A stretch of 64,000 nucleotides of DNA from Sialis fuliginosa (Eukaryota; Arthropoda; Insecta; Megaloptera; Sialidae). The stretch is from contig OY540819.1 in NCBI GenBank assembly GCA_961205875.1, positions 6,140,501-6,204,500 on the forward strand. The letters run 5' to 3'. How positions within the stretch are numbered: position 1 is the stretch's first letter; every line of letters starts with the position of its first letter. The translations under genes were made by a program, and so were the position numbers. This document shows positions 45,863 through 59,217 of the stretch, in pieces. The notes below the pieces were generated by a model. That model worked only from the letters and a program-made list of their open reading frames with translations. It had not been told where the DNA came from and did not search any database.

Positions 45863-46458
45863 TTAACACTAGAAAGACGGGAGCAGTCATTTGACGGTAA
45901 TTTCAATTTCAATATTGAATAATTCAAAAACTATTTGACTTACCGTACTGAGACTTTGTGAATTTTATTTTATTATTTAAATGATACTATGTATCAAAAT
46001 AATTCACATGTCTTTTCTTTATTGTTTAAAATATTGATATACCGACAAAGACGGCGGTGGTCTTTTGACGGTTATGATCTGATAAATGTTTTTAATTGTT
46101 GTTGAGAGGGTACAACAATAAATACGTATATGAATTGCTTTTATTTTATTAGTCAAAGGAGTGGTCAGTATAGTTTCGACCACCTGTAATTGTGGATCGA
46201 TATTATTGTGAGTAATTTGTGAAAAAATGTCTCGAGGGCTTCGAGATAACGAAATACTTTCTATTTTGCAAAATATACCCGAAGATGAAATGTAAAAATT
46301 GTGTGTGAATATTAAAATTAATCATACATTAGATCTTGTTTTATTTCTTTACTTTAAATTTTTTTCGCCACTCATAAAAAAAGATATTTACTAAAGTAGT
46401 CATTTGACCGGTCGCCGTCTTTGTAGGTAGGTAGATTTTCCCGTCTTTCTAGTGTTAA
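45863..46458 (+). mobile_element. Internally deleted piggyBac element
   Basis: TTAA at 45863-45866 and 46455-46458 flank a 588-bp element whose termini CACTAGAAAGACGGG and CCCGTCTTTCTAGTG are perfect inverted repeats. The subterminal motif AAAGACGG...GGTC.TTTGACGG occurs at about 45871 and 46048, and inverted near 46400-46425. It keeps the start of a transposase frame at 46227, which ends after 22 codons, so the body has been deleted. Confidence 0.85.
46227..46295 (+). pseudogene. N-terminal remnant of piggyBac transposase
   Basis: ATG begins a 22-residue peptide, MSRGLRDNEILSILQNIPED followed by EM and a TAA stop. Piggy-Bac-like transposases often start with a basic residue cluster followed by an acidic 'eeI..iL' stretch like this, and the position inside the TTAA element fits. 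The catalytic domain is absent. Confidence 0.55.
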
Positions 46459-49400
46459 TACAGAATCATTTCAAATAATTTTTTATTTGAAGTGAAAAAG
46501 CCAAAATGAATGACTTCATATATAGTAATTGAGAAAATAACATATTTTCCAAAAAACTAACAATTATGTAGTTACATGAAAGCAGAAAAACATGAAACGT
46601 TTATCAATTTATTGACAAATAAAATTCCAAAAGCCCTGCATTGTGAAATATGAATTAATAAAGTCATTCTCTTCCTTCAATTCATAGAAATTTCATAATA
46701 ATTTTTATACAGATGGAACTTTACTGTTATATTTACTATATACATAGATCTTAAATTTGTTAAGCAACAATTTATTTATTTATTTATTAATCAAATTATT
46801 AATACAAGAAAATTAACTTAAATTATTTCTATTCTTAAAAGTGAGGGCCGAAGTGCATTTCGGAACCACGGTCAGACGATCAGACTCGAATAATTAAACT
46901 CTTTATGCATTAAATTCATCATAGCGTTGCGTTACTGAAGAAAAAAAACATACCTACTCACAAAGTTCAAATTACATGATTTTTGTTTTGTTTATAAATT
47001 ATATTGTGTGAATGTGTATTACACGAACGAAAATAGAAATTTATTCATAAAATCATGCATAACTTACTTTGTCTGGTTACACCAAACTCAATTAAAGTTT
47101 CACAGACAGTTAAATTTTTTGTCCTTTGTTTTCACGTATATTCCAAAAAAGAAAATAATATAAAAAAGTTTTATATCTAACTTTTCAACTAGATTTCATA
47201 AAGTTAAGTAGATTGTTTTATTTTCAATTGAATTGTTTTAATTAGTTTTACCTGTAAAACATTTTTATTAAAGTATCCGATTGATCGATACCAAGAAATA
47301 ATTTATATATACCTAAATATTAAGTTATAATTTTTTTTTGAACTTATTTAGGTTATAAATATAGTAAAATTACGACAATTCATAATAGATAAACGATTAA
47401 CTGACAAACCCAAATAACCAAGCAAAATATAGCTTTAAAAAATAATAAATTATAATGCTTTATTCTGATACAATACTTGCTTAAATTTTGACGAGACAAA
47501 ATTAAGTACCTCAATTTTAGGAGTATGTTAACATATACTATACTGGTAATCCGTATTTATCTTATATTTAAATGAAAAGAAATTAAGTTTTTTTATAAAA
47601 AAAGAAAAATATTAACCAAAACGACGCGGTTTACACCATGAAAGTCTCAAAGTAGATGTATAATGTTAAATATTCTAATTTAGTAATTCGATTAATTAAA
47701 AATAATTTTAATTTTTTTGATATAACACCTCGTGCTATATAAAAAATACCCCTTTTTAAACAAACGAGAAAAATCAAAGGTTACCAATTATCTCATCTAC
47801 CTGTCTGTTTTGAATTAATTTTTCCACGAACTGACAGAAATGTCCAACGCTTTTTTATTTCTCGTCTGGTCTGCATTGTTCAACAAAAAAATATATACAG
47901 GACAACTGACGACTAAAGTTTTAATAAAAGATTCTATTTACTATCATAGGAGTACACAGTACACATTTCAGAATTGGATAGCTAAAATAATTTTCGAACT
48001 CTATATTACTAGATATAATTATAATATTTACTTTATATTATGTATCCTTACTAGAGTAGTGTAGTTTTTCTTAATACATGCTTGACGTAAAATATCAATC
48101 GTTAAAGTTATTTATTATAGATTTATTATAATTTAACATCGATTATTATAAATATAGTCTAAACTAACTCTAGAATCTTAAGCTTTCGAACAGTGAAAGT
48201 TCATCAAAATCGGTTCAGTAGTTTTAATGTTAAGTTAGAACAAACAGGAAGACGTAAAGTCTGTCATGGATACAGTATGCGCCCAAAACAGGCACGAACA
48301 CCTCATGTTAGCGTTCATGTTAGCTACTGATACATACTGTACCTTAGTGGGTGTATTTCTTCACTATGCGTGCCTGTGGGTGCGTAAACGTGTACGTACC
48401 CCGTGCAGGCGCGTGTGTATTAACTACGAAATTAAGTTCATTTCACCTCGGGATGATTTATTTCATTGTAAATAGTAAATAATAAATAACATATTTATAA
48501 CGATTTTTAATAAAAAGTAAATTAGGTACTCTAGTACCAAAAGTACTAAAAGCAAAATGTAGATTATCGTTTTAAGATTTGAATCTCTTACATGAGACAG
48601 AGAGATAATGTTCCATATATAATAGACGGTCTGTACTTCATTGCATAATAGCAACCTCTGGTTTCCAATGAACCGCCATGCGCCGATGGACAATAATGTC
48701 TCTGACAAAGGTATGACCTAGTTGGTGACCCCTTGTTGACAAGGTGCGATTCATACACGTGTCCCATCTCTCTCCAACACACACACATGTATGGTAATAC
48801 GTGCCCCGATGAATGTTTATCCGACGTAAAACTTTTTAACCTTCATTGTTGGCACAAATTATCATCAAAGTTTTTATTGCAATAGAAACCTTCAAACACC
48901 AATATCGGTATTAATGTCACTGTTATGATTTGTGTCCGTGCATTTTATTATCATAATAACAATCAATTTAATATAGTTATTCATAATATTTGATCCTGAA
49001 AAAAATTAAAACTTAGTAGTTTTTTAACTGAAAATATTTGTTAATAAATTTATTTTACATTTACTCCTAATACATATATTGATCAATACTTTATCCTGAA
49101 TAGTCTATTGGAAAATACAAAATATAAGTTACTATTGCGTCAATAGATCTTGTTTTATACTAACTTAGGTATATGTATTAAAAAGTATTAAAAACATTCT
49201 TCTATATGTATGTATAAAACACATTGTAATTTTTTTGGACTATTATCTATCTATTTCATTGACCGAAACATAATTTAGTTTTTTTTATAATACTTATTCA
49301 GATGAAAAATATGCACTGTTTACTTACAAAGATAACAGGTTAACCTTTCCTTGTTAGATTTCAAATTTCCTTTCGTTATTGACCTTTAAAAAAGTTCTCT

Positions 49401-49752
49401 TAAACAATTATTATAAAAAATATGACATTTCATACGCCCCAGTTATTTTTTATTAACAAAAGAATATATTCAAATATTTTCCCTATTTAACTTTTTTACA
49501 ATGTCATAACATTCATTATTAAGAATGACCTTAAAATACATGTATGTATGTATATTACATAATTTTATACAAAAAATATAAACAGAAAACATACCTATTG
49601 TATCAGTATGTATTATAATTATATTGATATAATTATAATATAATATTTATATACTTTTCAAATAAAGTTATATTGTTATTTTTTATTTCCGGTGTGGAAC
49701 TGCATTTCTTGAGTAGGTAAATTAAATACTTTTGAAGAGCGTTAGTGTACGA
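46459..49752. other. Mostly A+T-rich stretch with two GC-richer patches
   Basis: Around 48170-48250, AAAGTTCATCAAAATCGGTT and the following bases look like a decayed retroposon 3' region. 48260-48430 and 48590-48810 are GC-richer; the second, read on the minus strand, has TCTATTATATATGGAAC followed by TCTCTCTGTCTC. The frames in these patches have no recognisable motif or splice support. No gene called. Confidence 0.35.
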
Positions 49753-49959
49753 GTAGAAAAGTTCACTTGGGCCAAGAAATCCTTGTTTTATATATAACGA
49801 AAACAATATTTTCTTAATATAAGAATATACTTTTATTCCAGAAATTATTATTTCTCTTTAAAGCAACATTGTCAGACGATAGCAATAATATACAATTGGA
49901 TTAAGAATATATTCTTATATAATAAAACAAGAATTTCTTGGCACAAGTCACTTTTCTAC
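49753..49959. mobile_element. 207-bp miniature inverted-repeat element
   Basis: GTAGAAAAGTTCACTTGGGC and the next 25 bases are mirrored at 49915-49959 (CTTGGCACAAGTCACTTTTCTAC end) with a few mismatches. Arms of about 45 bp. The middle is A+T-rich and can also fold (TTAATATAAGAATATACTTT region versus AAGAATATATTCTTATA). Class and duplication not assigned. Confidence 0.65.
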
Positions 49960-52410
49960 CTGTGGAAGAAGGGCCGAATACCGAAACATGACTTTTCAAT
50001 TTCAATCATTTTGTATTTAACTGTCTGCATCTCATATAACTACGCCTCTGATTAAGAAATATTTAATAGGTGTCTCAATTTTCAGGAAAAACCTCGTCTG
50101 AATTTCAGGCAGATAATGTATATAAATTAATTTGTATGAAATAAAACAAGGTAAATATAATTTTAGTTGTAATCACACGGATTTTAATAACCAAGGTCGA
50201 TTCATGGAATTAATAAAGATACATATTATGGACTACTTACTTTGGTTAATACAGTTTTTTATTGTTACAAGTATTTACAAACTATTATGTATATTTATAT
50301 ACATGTGAATGCGATGTACTTTGTAACAAATTAGTTTTTATTATTGTTTCAATGTTGTAAAACATGTCACACGTTTTATTAATTTATAAATAAAGGTCAC
50401 AGTTTTATTAAAATGAGTCTCAATATCCATCTTTTTTTCATTATACCTATACTTATTTTTATTGAAAGAAAATTTCGTATATGTTTATACTACCACCCAA
50501 AATTTTATTCTTGATGTATTTATTTGTCTTGAAATTGTAGAGAAATTAAGGAATGAATTCATTTTCTGAATTATTTTTTTAAATTGGACAATGGTTTTCG
50601 ATTAAATTGATTAAGTTAAATACTTCAGTTATTTACAAAATTAAAATTTTACTCACATTTGTTCACCAAGACCTGAGAATATTTTCTTATCAGTTACCTG
50701 GTAATTCCTAAATTGGTGGGTGGGTGTGGGAGGGGGGTAGAACTCTAAAGGCATAACTTCATATCAAAACCTTTCGAAAGATACCTAACTCTTCTACTTT
50801 TGAGTATGCAGTCGACTATGGGTGTCACAAAATCCCGATTCCCTTAATTATACCGGTGTTGATATTACAATAAATATTTTTTCTGGCTACATAAGTAAAT
50901 TCTCAAGTCATATAACAAAAAATAATGAAAGAAGATATATGTATGTACCTTTAGAGTATAGGTATTAATTTTTGCTGTAAAAATTCCATTTACGTTACAT
51001 AACAATACATATATAATGTTCAATAGCTGTTAAAGGATTAAATATGCAAAAAACCACAGTGACAGTATTAACACACGTGTTATTTGATTCTCTAGCATCT
51101 GTGCTATAATCGTACGAAGTCCATCTTTCATAAATTGTAAACATAAATTTTCACCTTGGAAAATATACATACTCATATATAGGCTGGAGCAAAAGTCTTT
51201 TGAAAAATATAATTTTATGTTTATACAAATCTAATATAGCATTTAAAATCGTGGAAATGTAGATAAATAAATACTAAATACAGAATATCCAAATGATATT
51301 TAATTGAGTCTACTCTTTTGCTTCTGTCGGAAATAATTCATCTGTAAAATAAAATTTTTTATCAAAATTAAATATTAAAAAAATGAAAAAAATATAGACT
51401 AAAGTAGGTAATTAGTTTAAAATTGAACAAAAAGGTTTTTCCAACTCCAATAAAGTTTATAATGTCCTAATATAAGTATGATAATTTGTGAATCATCTGT
51501 ATAATACATAAATTGTAGATGCTCCCAGTGTTATTATTATGGAAAATATGACATACGCGTAATTGTTTAGATGGCCTTCGAACTGACACCTATCCGTCAT
51601 AGACTATGAATAAAGATAATCATAATTCATGGTTGACTAATCAATGATTATTCATAAAACATGAAAAACCAAGGGACGAACCTATTGTTATAGATATGTA
51701 TACGTTATTTGATACGTTTACAAAAAAATTATATAAAAATTCTTATTGTCTTTCTTGATTAGCAGGAACTAACCGATTGTAATAATATAATTGACAACCA
51801 AATGAGGTTTAAATCGATTTAACTTATATAAAGCTTTTTAAATGATCATTTATCTTTACTAAATAATGAATATATAATATATATTTTTTTAATTTCATAA
51901 GTATGCGTAAAAGGGAATATGTTATACATTCAAAATTTAAAGAATTTTAAATTAACTTATTGATATTTATTGTATTTATTAATATTATAGATGAATTTGT
52001 TTCTCTTGAGTTTTATCGTAGGTACAATATACATTCCATAGCCCTAAATCTTATTACAGGCTTCGAGGTTAGGATTTTCTGCGAATCCTTTTCCGCTAAG
52101 AAATTTAAGACATTTTCTTGAATGTGACTAAAAAATAAGATTTTCTCTCCGTGTAGGGTCCCCCTTAACCCCTTCTTTGTGGGGGGCCAGATTCTAACCT
52201 TTCAAAATTTCTTGAACAGTTTGTTAAGTACAAATAATAATTACGTCAATCTAAACTATAATAAATAAATATAAAACTATAATAAATATGTAAAATTTAC
52301 AACCAAACTTAATCTTATTGTTAGTAATTTTACCTTTTATTACCTTTTTAAATATGTTTTGCTTGCTCGTTAAAACCAGCAATGATCGGCCCATTTGCAA
52401 TACCCCCATC
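49960..52410. other. A+T-rich non-coding stretch
   Basis: A GC-richer strip near 52050-52200 with GGGTCCCCCTTAACCCC has no frame of note. Otherwise nothing recognisable. Confidence 0.45.
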
Positions 52411-52696
52411 CAGTGGCGTAGATAGGGGGGGGGGGGGATTAAGATGATCAATCACCCCCCATGAGTTTACTTCATGAGAAAATTCAAAGACATTTTTTTT
52501 AAACTCTTCAAGTATGAACAAAATAGTAAAAGTAAATAGGAAAAATTTGATAAATTAAGAGTAAAAAAAAGGTCATTCAATTTAAAATTACATTAATAAT
52601 TTTTTTATTTCGCATATTTTAGAGGCCCTTCAGCCACCACTTGCCCCGGGGCCTGGTCAAATCGCCCCCCATCGCAAAAAGCTATCTACGCCACTG
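52411..52696. mobile_element. hAT-like miniature element
   Basis: 286 bp with perfect 15-bp inverted termini CAGTGGCGTAGATAG and CTATCTACGCCACTG. CAGTGGCG starts are typical of hAT. The flanking 8-mers (CCCCCATC, CCACCAGT) no longer match well. Poly-G after the left end and GGGCGATTTGACC-like block (inverted) before the right end. No coding frame. Confidence 0.75.
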
Positions 52697-54436
52697 CCAC
52701 CAGTAGTAAACAGAAAATCAACAATTCATTAAGACTCAAGAACATCACGAAGGCGTTATCGCCGATAAAAGACACTTTCCAACCGACATAGAAATTTATC
52801 ACCATATTATAAAATTTATTTAAAAAATATTATATCATTGACAAATCAATTAAAGCCTTTGTTTTATCAAATAAAAAAAATATGAATTCTAGAACACACC
52901 TGTAGTCTGTTATTGCTTAAGTTAACTTAATTCTCATGCATTCCGAATGTTTATTAAAACTAGTTTAGTTCGAAGGTTACACATATTTGCAAAAATACAC
53001 TATGGCATTTGTGACTTAATTAATGCATGCCGATGCGTTTTTTTTATTACTTACATAATAATATCTATTTGATTATTTTAATTTTTTATTGTGGTATTAC
53101 ACAGTTTCAAGTTTTCCATTTTATTTAATCTGTATTTGTTTATAAACAATAAATGGTTCAGCAATTAACGCTATTTTTACATTCGTAACATAATATTAAC
53201 AAAAACAAATTTTTCACATTTTGTTTTGTAACGACATTGTGGGACAATTAATAGTATTGATATAATTAAAGACAAAATAATGCGTTTTGATGGTTTTTAG
53301 AAATTTAGACTGTCTGTATGTTTTGTTCCAGCTGAAAGTGAAACTACTTAACTAATTTTGATGAAACTTCGACTATTAAGACCCTAGAATTATTTCAGGT
53401 AATATAATAAATGAATTAAGTAGTATGTACTTAATAAAAATTCCTAGATATATATGTGAAAAAGAAAATAAATTTGAATACCAAATAATGTTTGTCTAGG
53501 TTAATTACTAATTGCAATGCTGTATTGCATAAATATGCATTCAAATGAGTTGCAACTACTTTTTCAAAGTGAATATTAATAGAATTAAGAAAAGAGTAAA
53601 TAAACTTGAACTGACAACTCAATGATCATAATTCATATACAATTATGCTGGTGATTATCATTTTAACGTATCATTAATGTCAATAAGAATTGTTTTATTG
53701 TAATAGAATATATTATATAATATATAATGTAATAATTAATTTTTTAGATTATTTATTTTAAAAGTGTATTTAATATTTTATTACATTTTGATTTGAAAAT
53801 ATTTATTATAAAAAAGTAATAGTTCTTGAATTACATGATAAATTAAGTAATTAGTGAAAAGAAGTATAATAAAAAATAAATCAAGATACCCACACAAAAT
53901 AATTCCAATCTTGTGTTGGGAATCATACAGATCAAATAATAAAATTCTAATAAAAGACACCAAAAATTATTTTTAAAAACATCTTTACCACAAAAATAAA
54001 TGAGGATAGCACAAAAGAAGCTGTTTCGTTTTAAAATTAGACTCAAACGCACGGACATGTGTTAACATCTCTGTTTTACAAATAAATAGACATGTTTAAA
54101 GTAACTTTGTTGTTAGATGCATTCGTTTTCTACGCGATCTTTTAAGTGTGTTGCTAAATTGGTATCTAATATAATAATTGTTTTATAATTTAAATCAACC
54201 TTTGCAGGAATACAGTAATGTAAGGCTTAGAGTAAAAATGTATGTGTGTCTGTCTGTTTGTAAATGATGTACAGTCAATATCAAAATCAAATATATATTC
54301 AACTTTGAAATTAAAGTTCTTGGAAATTTGTAGCTTTTTAATAGACGAACCAACTGTTTCCAAAAATATAAAGTTTTGTATACCTGTGAGAAATTCGATA
54401 GGACTCATGTGGGGACGGAGAAAGTAAATGTTAATA
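52697..54436. other. A+T-rich non-coding stretch
   Basis: Near 53310-53380, GTCTGTATGTTTTGTTCCAG and ATTTTGATGAAACTTC resemble a decayed retroposon tail. Short overlapping frames at 53431-54427 are chance frames in A+T-rich DNA. No gene seen. Confidence 0.45.
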
Positions 54437-55613
54437 TACAGGGTGAGTCATATCAGGTGGAACAAACATGAACCGTGGATTGAGAAAAATATTTTAAGCA
54501 AAAAAGTTTATATGAACATGTGTCCGGAAATTCTTCGTGAGGGAGCTACAGACCTTCGAAGATTTAACCCAAAATTAGTTTTTATTTAATTTCTAGAGAA
54601 CCCATTATGCTACAGTTATGAAATTTGATACAGGCTTTGATATTAATTAATGTTATCGATTTCCAGTATCAAATAATAATAATTTAGACCAGGGGTGTAT
54701 GGAGCCCGTGGACCCACCGATTTTTATCAAGTATTTTTTTGTTCATGAATTTATTTGTTGGGTTCTTGTAGAAGATTATATGATACAAAATACACAAAAA
54801 TATGTATTGTTTATTTATCATAAGATCAACCGTTTTCGAAAAATATCGAAAAAAAGAAAGTACTGCAGAATTTTACTTTATACGGATGCTTCAAATTACA
54901 CAAAATAAATTTATATTCTTGTTCTATGATTACAAATAAGATGAAAAGTTAATATAAATATACCCCCAAAACTGCATTTTTAACAACAAACAGCCATTTA
55001 TAATTTCGTTTTTAATAAGGTTAGCAAAATACGTGTAACAGTAATACAACTGGCTATAACTCTATGATGATAAGTATTAGGAGGTATATTTATATTAACT
55101 TTTTATCTCATTTTTAATTATAGAACAAGAATATAAACTTATTTTATGTAATTTGAAGCATCCGTATAAAGTAAAATTCTACAGTATTTTCTTTTTTCGA
55201 TATTTTTCGAAAACGGTTGATCTTATGATAAATAAACAATACATATTTTTGTGTATTTTGTATCATATAATCTTCTACAAGAACCCAACTCAGGAAAAAA
55301 TTCATGAACAAAAAAGTACTTGATAAAAATCGGTGGATCCACGGGCTCCATACACCCCTGGTCTAAATTATTATTATTTGATACTGGAAATCGATAACAT
55401 TAATTAATATCAAAGCCTGTATCAAATTTCATAACTGTAGCATAATGGGTTCTCTAGAAATTAAATAAAAACTAATTTTGGGTTAAATCTTCGAAGGTCT
55501 GTAGCTCCCTCACGAATAATTTTCGGACACATGTTCATATAAACTTTTTTGCTTAAAATATTTTTCTCAATCCACGGTTCAAGTTTGTTCCACCTGATAT
55601 GACTCACCCTGTA
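54437..55613. mobile_element. 1.18-kb palindromic element with TACAGGGTGAGTC ends
   Basis: Arms 54437-54969 and 55081-55613 (about 533 bp each) are near-exact reverse complements around a loop of about 111 bp; terminal pair TACAGGGTGAGTCATATCAG mirrored at 55594-55613. The coordinate sum stays at 110050, so indels are rare, with few substitutions. TATA lies on both flanks. No coding capacity beyond chance. Same TACAGGGTG terminus as the palindromes at 20651 and, less exactly, 686. Confidence 0.8.
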
Positions 55614-56910
55614 TATTTAAATACAAGAAGAAATATCAAATTTATCTATTACAAAAATATTTTAAATGATTTTTCATTAATTTTAATTCACGAAAATCCA
55701 ACTCACGTGAATACATAGTAAAAATCAGAAATCAGTCATGATTTTTTTATTTAAAAAATAACTATGAATTAAAATAATAATTTAAATTTAAATTATAGAA
55801 AAATATTTATCTATAAAAATTATCTTCAAAACAAATAATAAAAATAATACCTAAAATAATAAAAAGAACACGTTAAATAACCATTCATAAAAGTTTCGTA
55901 ACCACAGTTATAAAAACATCAATATTTACATACCGAAAGTTTTCTGCAAAATAAAATCATATGGTGATTTCCTATAATGAACGAAATGACATGAGAATCG
56001 CTTTGAAATAAAACATATCGTTAAAAAAACTCACAAGATGCTGGTCTGGTAACTTTATAATCCAGCCGCAATATTAATCTTGCATGTTTTATCCGTCGTT
56101 GTCAAAACATACAAATAAACTTCATAAAAAACACATTTCCAAAAACTTTTCATATCATCAGAATGATTCCGCCGATCATGAGTCACAAGTATACAAAAAT
56201 ACAGTTGTTTATGAAACCAATTTTAAAGTTTATTGAAATTAAAGAGTTTGTGGAATTTGGCAGTGCAAAAATTATCTAATTATATATTCTATTTTTTTGT
56301 TCGACTATGTACTTATTATCAAATATTATTTGAACTTGTAAAGTAAGATTTTTTATTTATTTTAAGGTGAAAAGGGTGAAAATATAGACATTTGATTTAT
56401 AAATAACTTTTATTTACCCTGAATTAGAATTTCTTTAGAATCGTGGCTTAAAAATAGTAGTTAGAAAAATAAAATACTATAGAATTTTAAAAATCGTTAA
56501 TAATCAATCAATATCATGTTGCTTTGTGTAGAAATAGGCTGAAACAAATTTAAACAATGTTCTATTATTTAATTCGTATCTAATTTAATTTGTATCCAGG
56601 ACAACATCTACAGATATTTAAACAGATTTGTTAATTTGGCGGGACATTTAAAAAGTGTCACTTAAAACAAATTAAATTGTCTCGAGTCGCCGCCATCATT
56701 GATCATACGCTTTGTCGACAGTGGCGTACCGTGACGAAAAACTATTTAAACTGAATACACTAAAAATACAAAGAGAATTCAACCTGTCCAGATTCTATTT
56801 TAGGAACCAATGATATTTGCAGGAACCCATGGCTGGGAATGATTAATTATTTGTTTTAACTTTTTTTTTGTAATTGGTATATGTCAAATTGCAACTATAA
56901 ATTTTGTCAA
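55614..56910. other. A+T-rich non-coding stretch
   Basis: A GC-richer strip at 56680-56750 ends with CAGTGGCGTACCGTG, a hAT-type terminus with no partner found. Otherwise nothing. Confidence 0.4.
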
Positions 56911-57632
56911 AAAAATATCTGCCAAGTAAATGCACAGTGCTCCCTCGTGCTAAATTCACCAAAAAGATTTAATTATTGAACAATTTAAATAAACACCAAT
57001 AAAGTGTTCAGATAAATTGTCTAACCATTTAATTTTTATACAATTTTACTAAAAAATATTAGTTCGAAATTTTTTTCAAGACGCATCTGATTATTTTTTT
57101 GTATATTTTAAATTTTTTGACAATTTCAATCTAAATCTAAATTTATGCAAACGTCAAAATAACATTTAAAAAACAAATGACGATTTTTAAAAAACAAATT
57201 GAAATATACCTTTGTAAGGAAATATTTAACAAACGTTGTGAACCTATTTTATAGGAAATTAAATGCTCTACAAAAAAGATTCTGTTAAATTTTCACGTAA
57301 CATGTGTCGTTCTGGAGATATCTTGAAAAAAATAATATTTTGGGGTGTCACTTCTCCCCCTTACACACGATTTTAATGATTTTGAAATGGGACCGTCCTC
57401 AAGCCATACGCAACCATCCAACCAAGTTTCATTAATATTGGTTCAGTGGTTCATGAGTTATGCGTGTGACAAGGATTCAGGAGATGGACAGACAGACAGA
57501 CACGAAACGAAACGTGTTTGTCTTGATCTGAAACGGAAAGATCAATTTAAAATTTTGAAATCGTAGAACAATTTTTTATCTCATTTTAAAACGATCACAA
57601 AGTTCTCGTATCTTTAATATTGCGAGGCAGCT
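56911..57632 (+). repeat. GACA-microsatellite repeat family, copy 2
   Basis: About 720 bp. Blocks in order: AAATGCACAGTGCTCCCTCG, TTTTTATACAATTTTACTAA, AAATTTTCACGTAACATGTG, CTTCTCCCCCTTACACACGA, TGAAATGGGACCGTCCTCAA, GTGTGACAAGGATTCAGGAG, (GACA)n, GAAACGG-AGATCAA and a terminal GCGAGGCAGC. The sister copy at 58261 shares all of these in the same order and strand. The 73-codon frame through it is repeat sequence. Confidence 0.85.
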
Positions 57633-58260
57633 ATTAACTTAAGCTATAAATACCATTTATTATTTTCCGAAACAGTATAGTTATATGATGCACATCTTTC
57701 TTGAACTTCTCTATATATTTAAATAATTAACTAATCAAGTATTGTTTATATTAAATATAATTTCACAGTATTTAAATATTGAATTAAAATATCAGTTTTA
57801 CTCGAGCTACTGAACTAATGATTGCTGTCAAGGTAGAAATGAATAAATAACTTAATTAAAAAACTACACCACTGGTTAGATCGGTAAGCGTGAAGGAGTG
57901 AACTGATTTATCAAGTGAACGTCTCGCCTGCCTTAAGAATAAATCATAGCTCACTGCACGAATTAACATTACAAGTGCGTTGTTCATTCTAATGTTATTA
58001 TAATGTGTCTGCATTCGTACAAAAGTACATTCACTAAAATGTGCTAAAACATCTTCGCTAACAAAGTGTGTGCTTATGCAGATAATGATGTTCCGTAAAT
58101 TATATATCGTAAAATATATATTGGAAGTGTGCTGTTTCTAGACATTTAAATAGATAAGATAATTTATGGATATCGATCAAAATCCCAAGTCAAAATCTCG
58201 ATAAACATTTAAAATTTAAATAATTTTTAATTGGCATTTATTTTATTTTTATTAACAGGA
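57633..58260. other. Spacer between the two direct repeat copies
   Basis: About 630 bp, A+T-rich, with one GC-richer strip near 57870-57960 (GATCGGTAAGCGTGAAGGAG). No gene seen. Confidence 0.4.
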
Positions 58261-59040
58261 AAAAAACATCTGTCAATTAAATGCACAGTGCTTTCTCGTG
58301 CTAAATTTACCAAAGGTAGTTAATTATTAAACAATTTAAATAAAAACCGATAGTGTTTATATAAATTGCCTGAAATTGGTTAACCATTTAATTTTTATAC
58401 AATTTTACTAAAAAATATTACTTCGAAATTTTTCTTAAAACGCACCTGAATATTTTTTCATATATTTTTAATTTTTTGGAAATTTCAATCTAAATCTAAA
58501 TTTATGTAAATGTCAGAATGACATTTAAAACGTCAAAATGACATTTAATATATCCAAGCAAAATATCAATTTAGAAAAACAAAACACGAATTTTTAAAAT
58601 AAATTGAGATAAATCTTTGTAAGGGAATATTTTACAACAAACGTTGTAGATTCATATTATAAGAAATTTAATGCTCTACAAAAAATATTCTATAAAATTT
58701 TCACGTAACATGTGTCGTTCTTGAGATATCTTGAAAAAATAAATATTTTGGGGTGTCTCTCCTCCCCCTTACATACGATTTTGAAGATTTTGAAATGGGA
58801 CCGTCCTCAAGCCAGACCCAACCATCCAACCAAGTTTCATCGGTTCATGAGTTATGCGTGTGACAAGGATTCAGGGGACAGACGGACACACGGATACACG
58901 GACACACGGACAGACAGACAGACACGAAACGAAAAGTGTTTACCTAAATCAATTTAAAATTTTGAAATCGGAGAACATTTTTTTTGTCTCAATCTGAAAC
59001 GATCACATAGCTTCTCGTATCTTCGATATTGCGAGGAAGC
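58261..59040 (+). repeat. GACA-microsatellite repeat family, copy 3
   Basis: About 780 bp, direct repeat of 56911-57632 at roughly 85-90% by eye, with indels. The microsatellite is longer and more varied here (GACGGACACACGGATACACG, then GACAGACAGACA). Ends GCGAGGAAGC. The open frame at 58712-58957 is repeat-derived. Confidence 0.85.
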
Positions 59041-59217
59041 AAAATAGTAAAATATATGAGCTATCCATAAATAACATACAAATTTTACTATTTTGTCTAT
59101 ATAGGTACATTGCTCTAATGATAGAATAACCTTAAAACAATCTCGACAGGCTTATTTTTCAGAGACTCAATCTCCACCGCAATGAACTATTCTCATAAAG
59201 AGTTTTGACATTGGTCA

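Noticed and set aside
48266-48788. Possible small coding exons in GC-richer DNA
   Set aside because: Frames are short, Cys/Arg/His-rich without a pattern, with no convincing splice sites.
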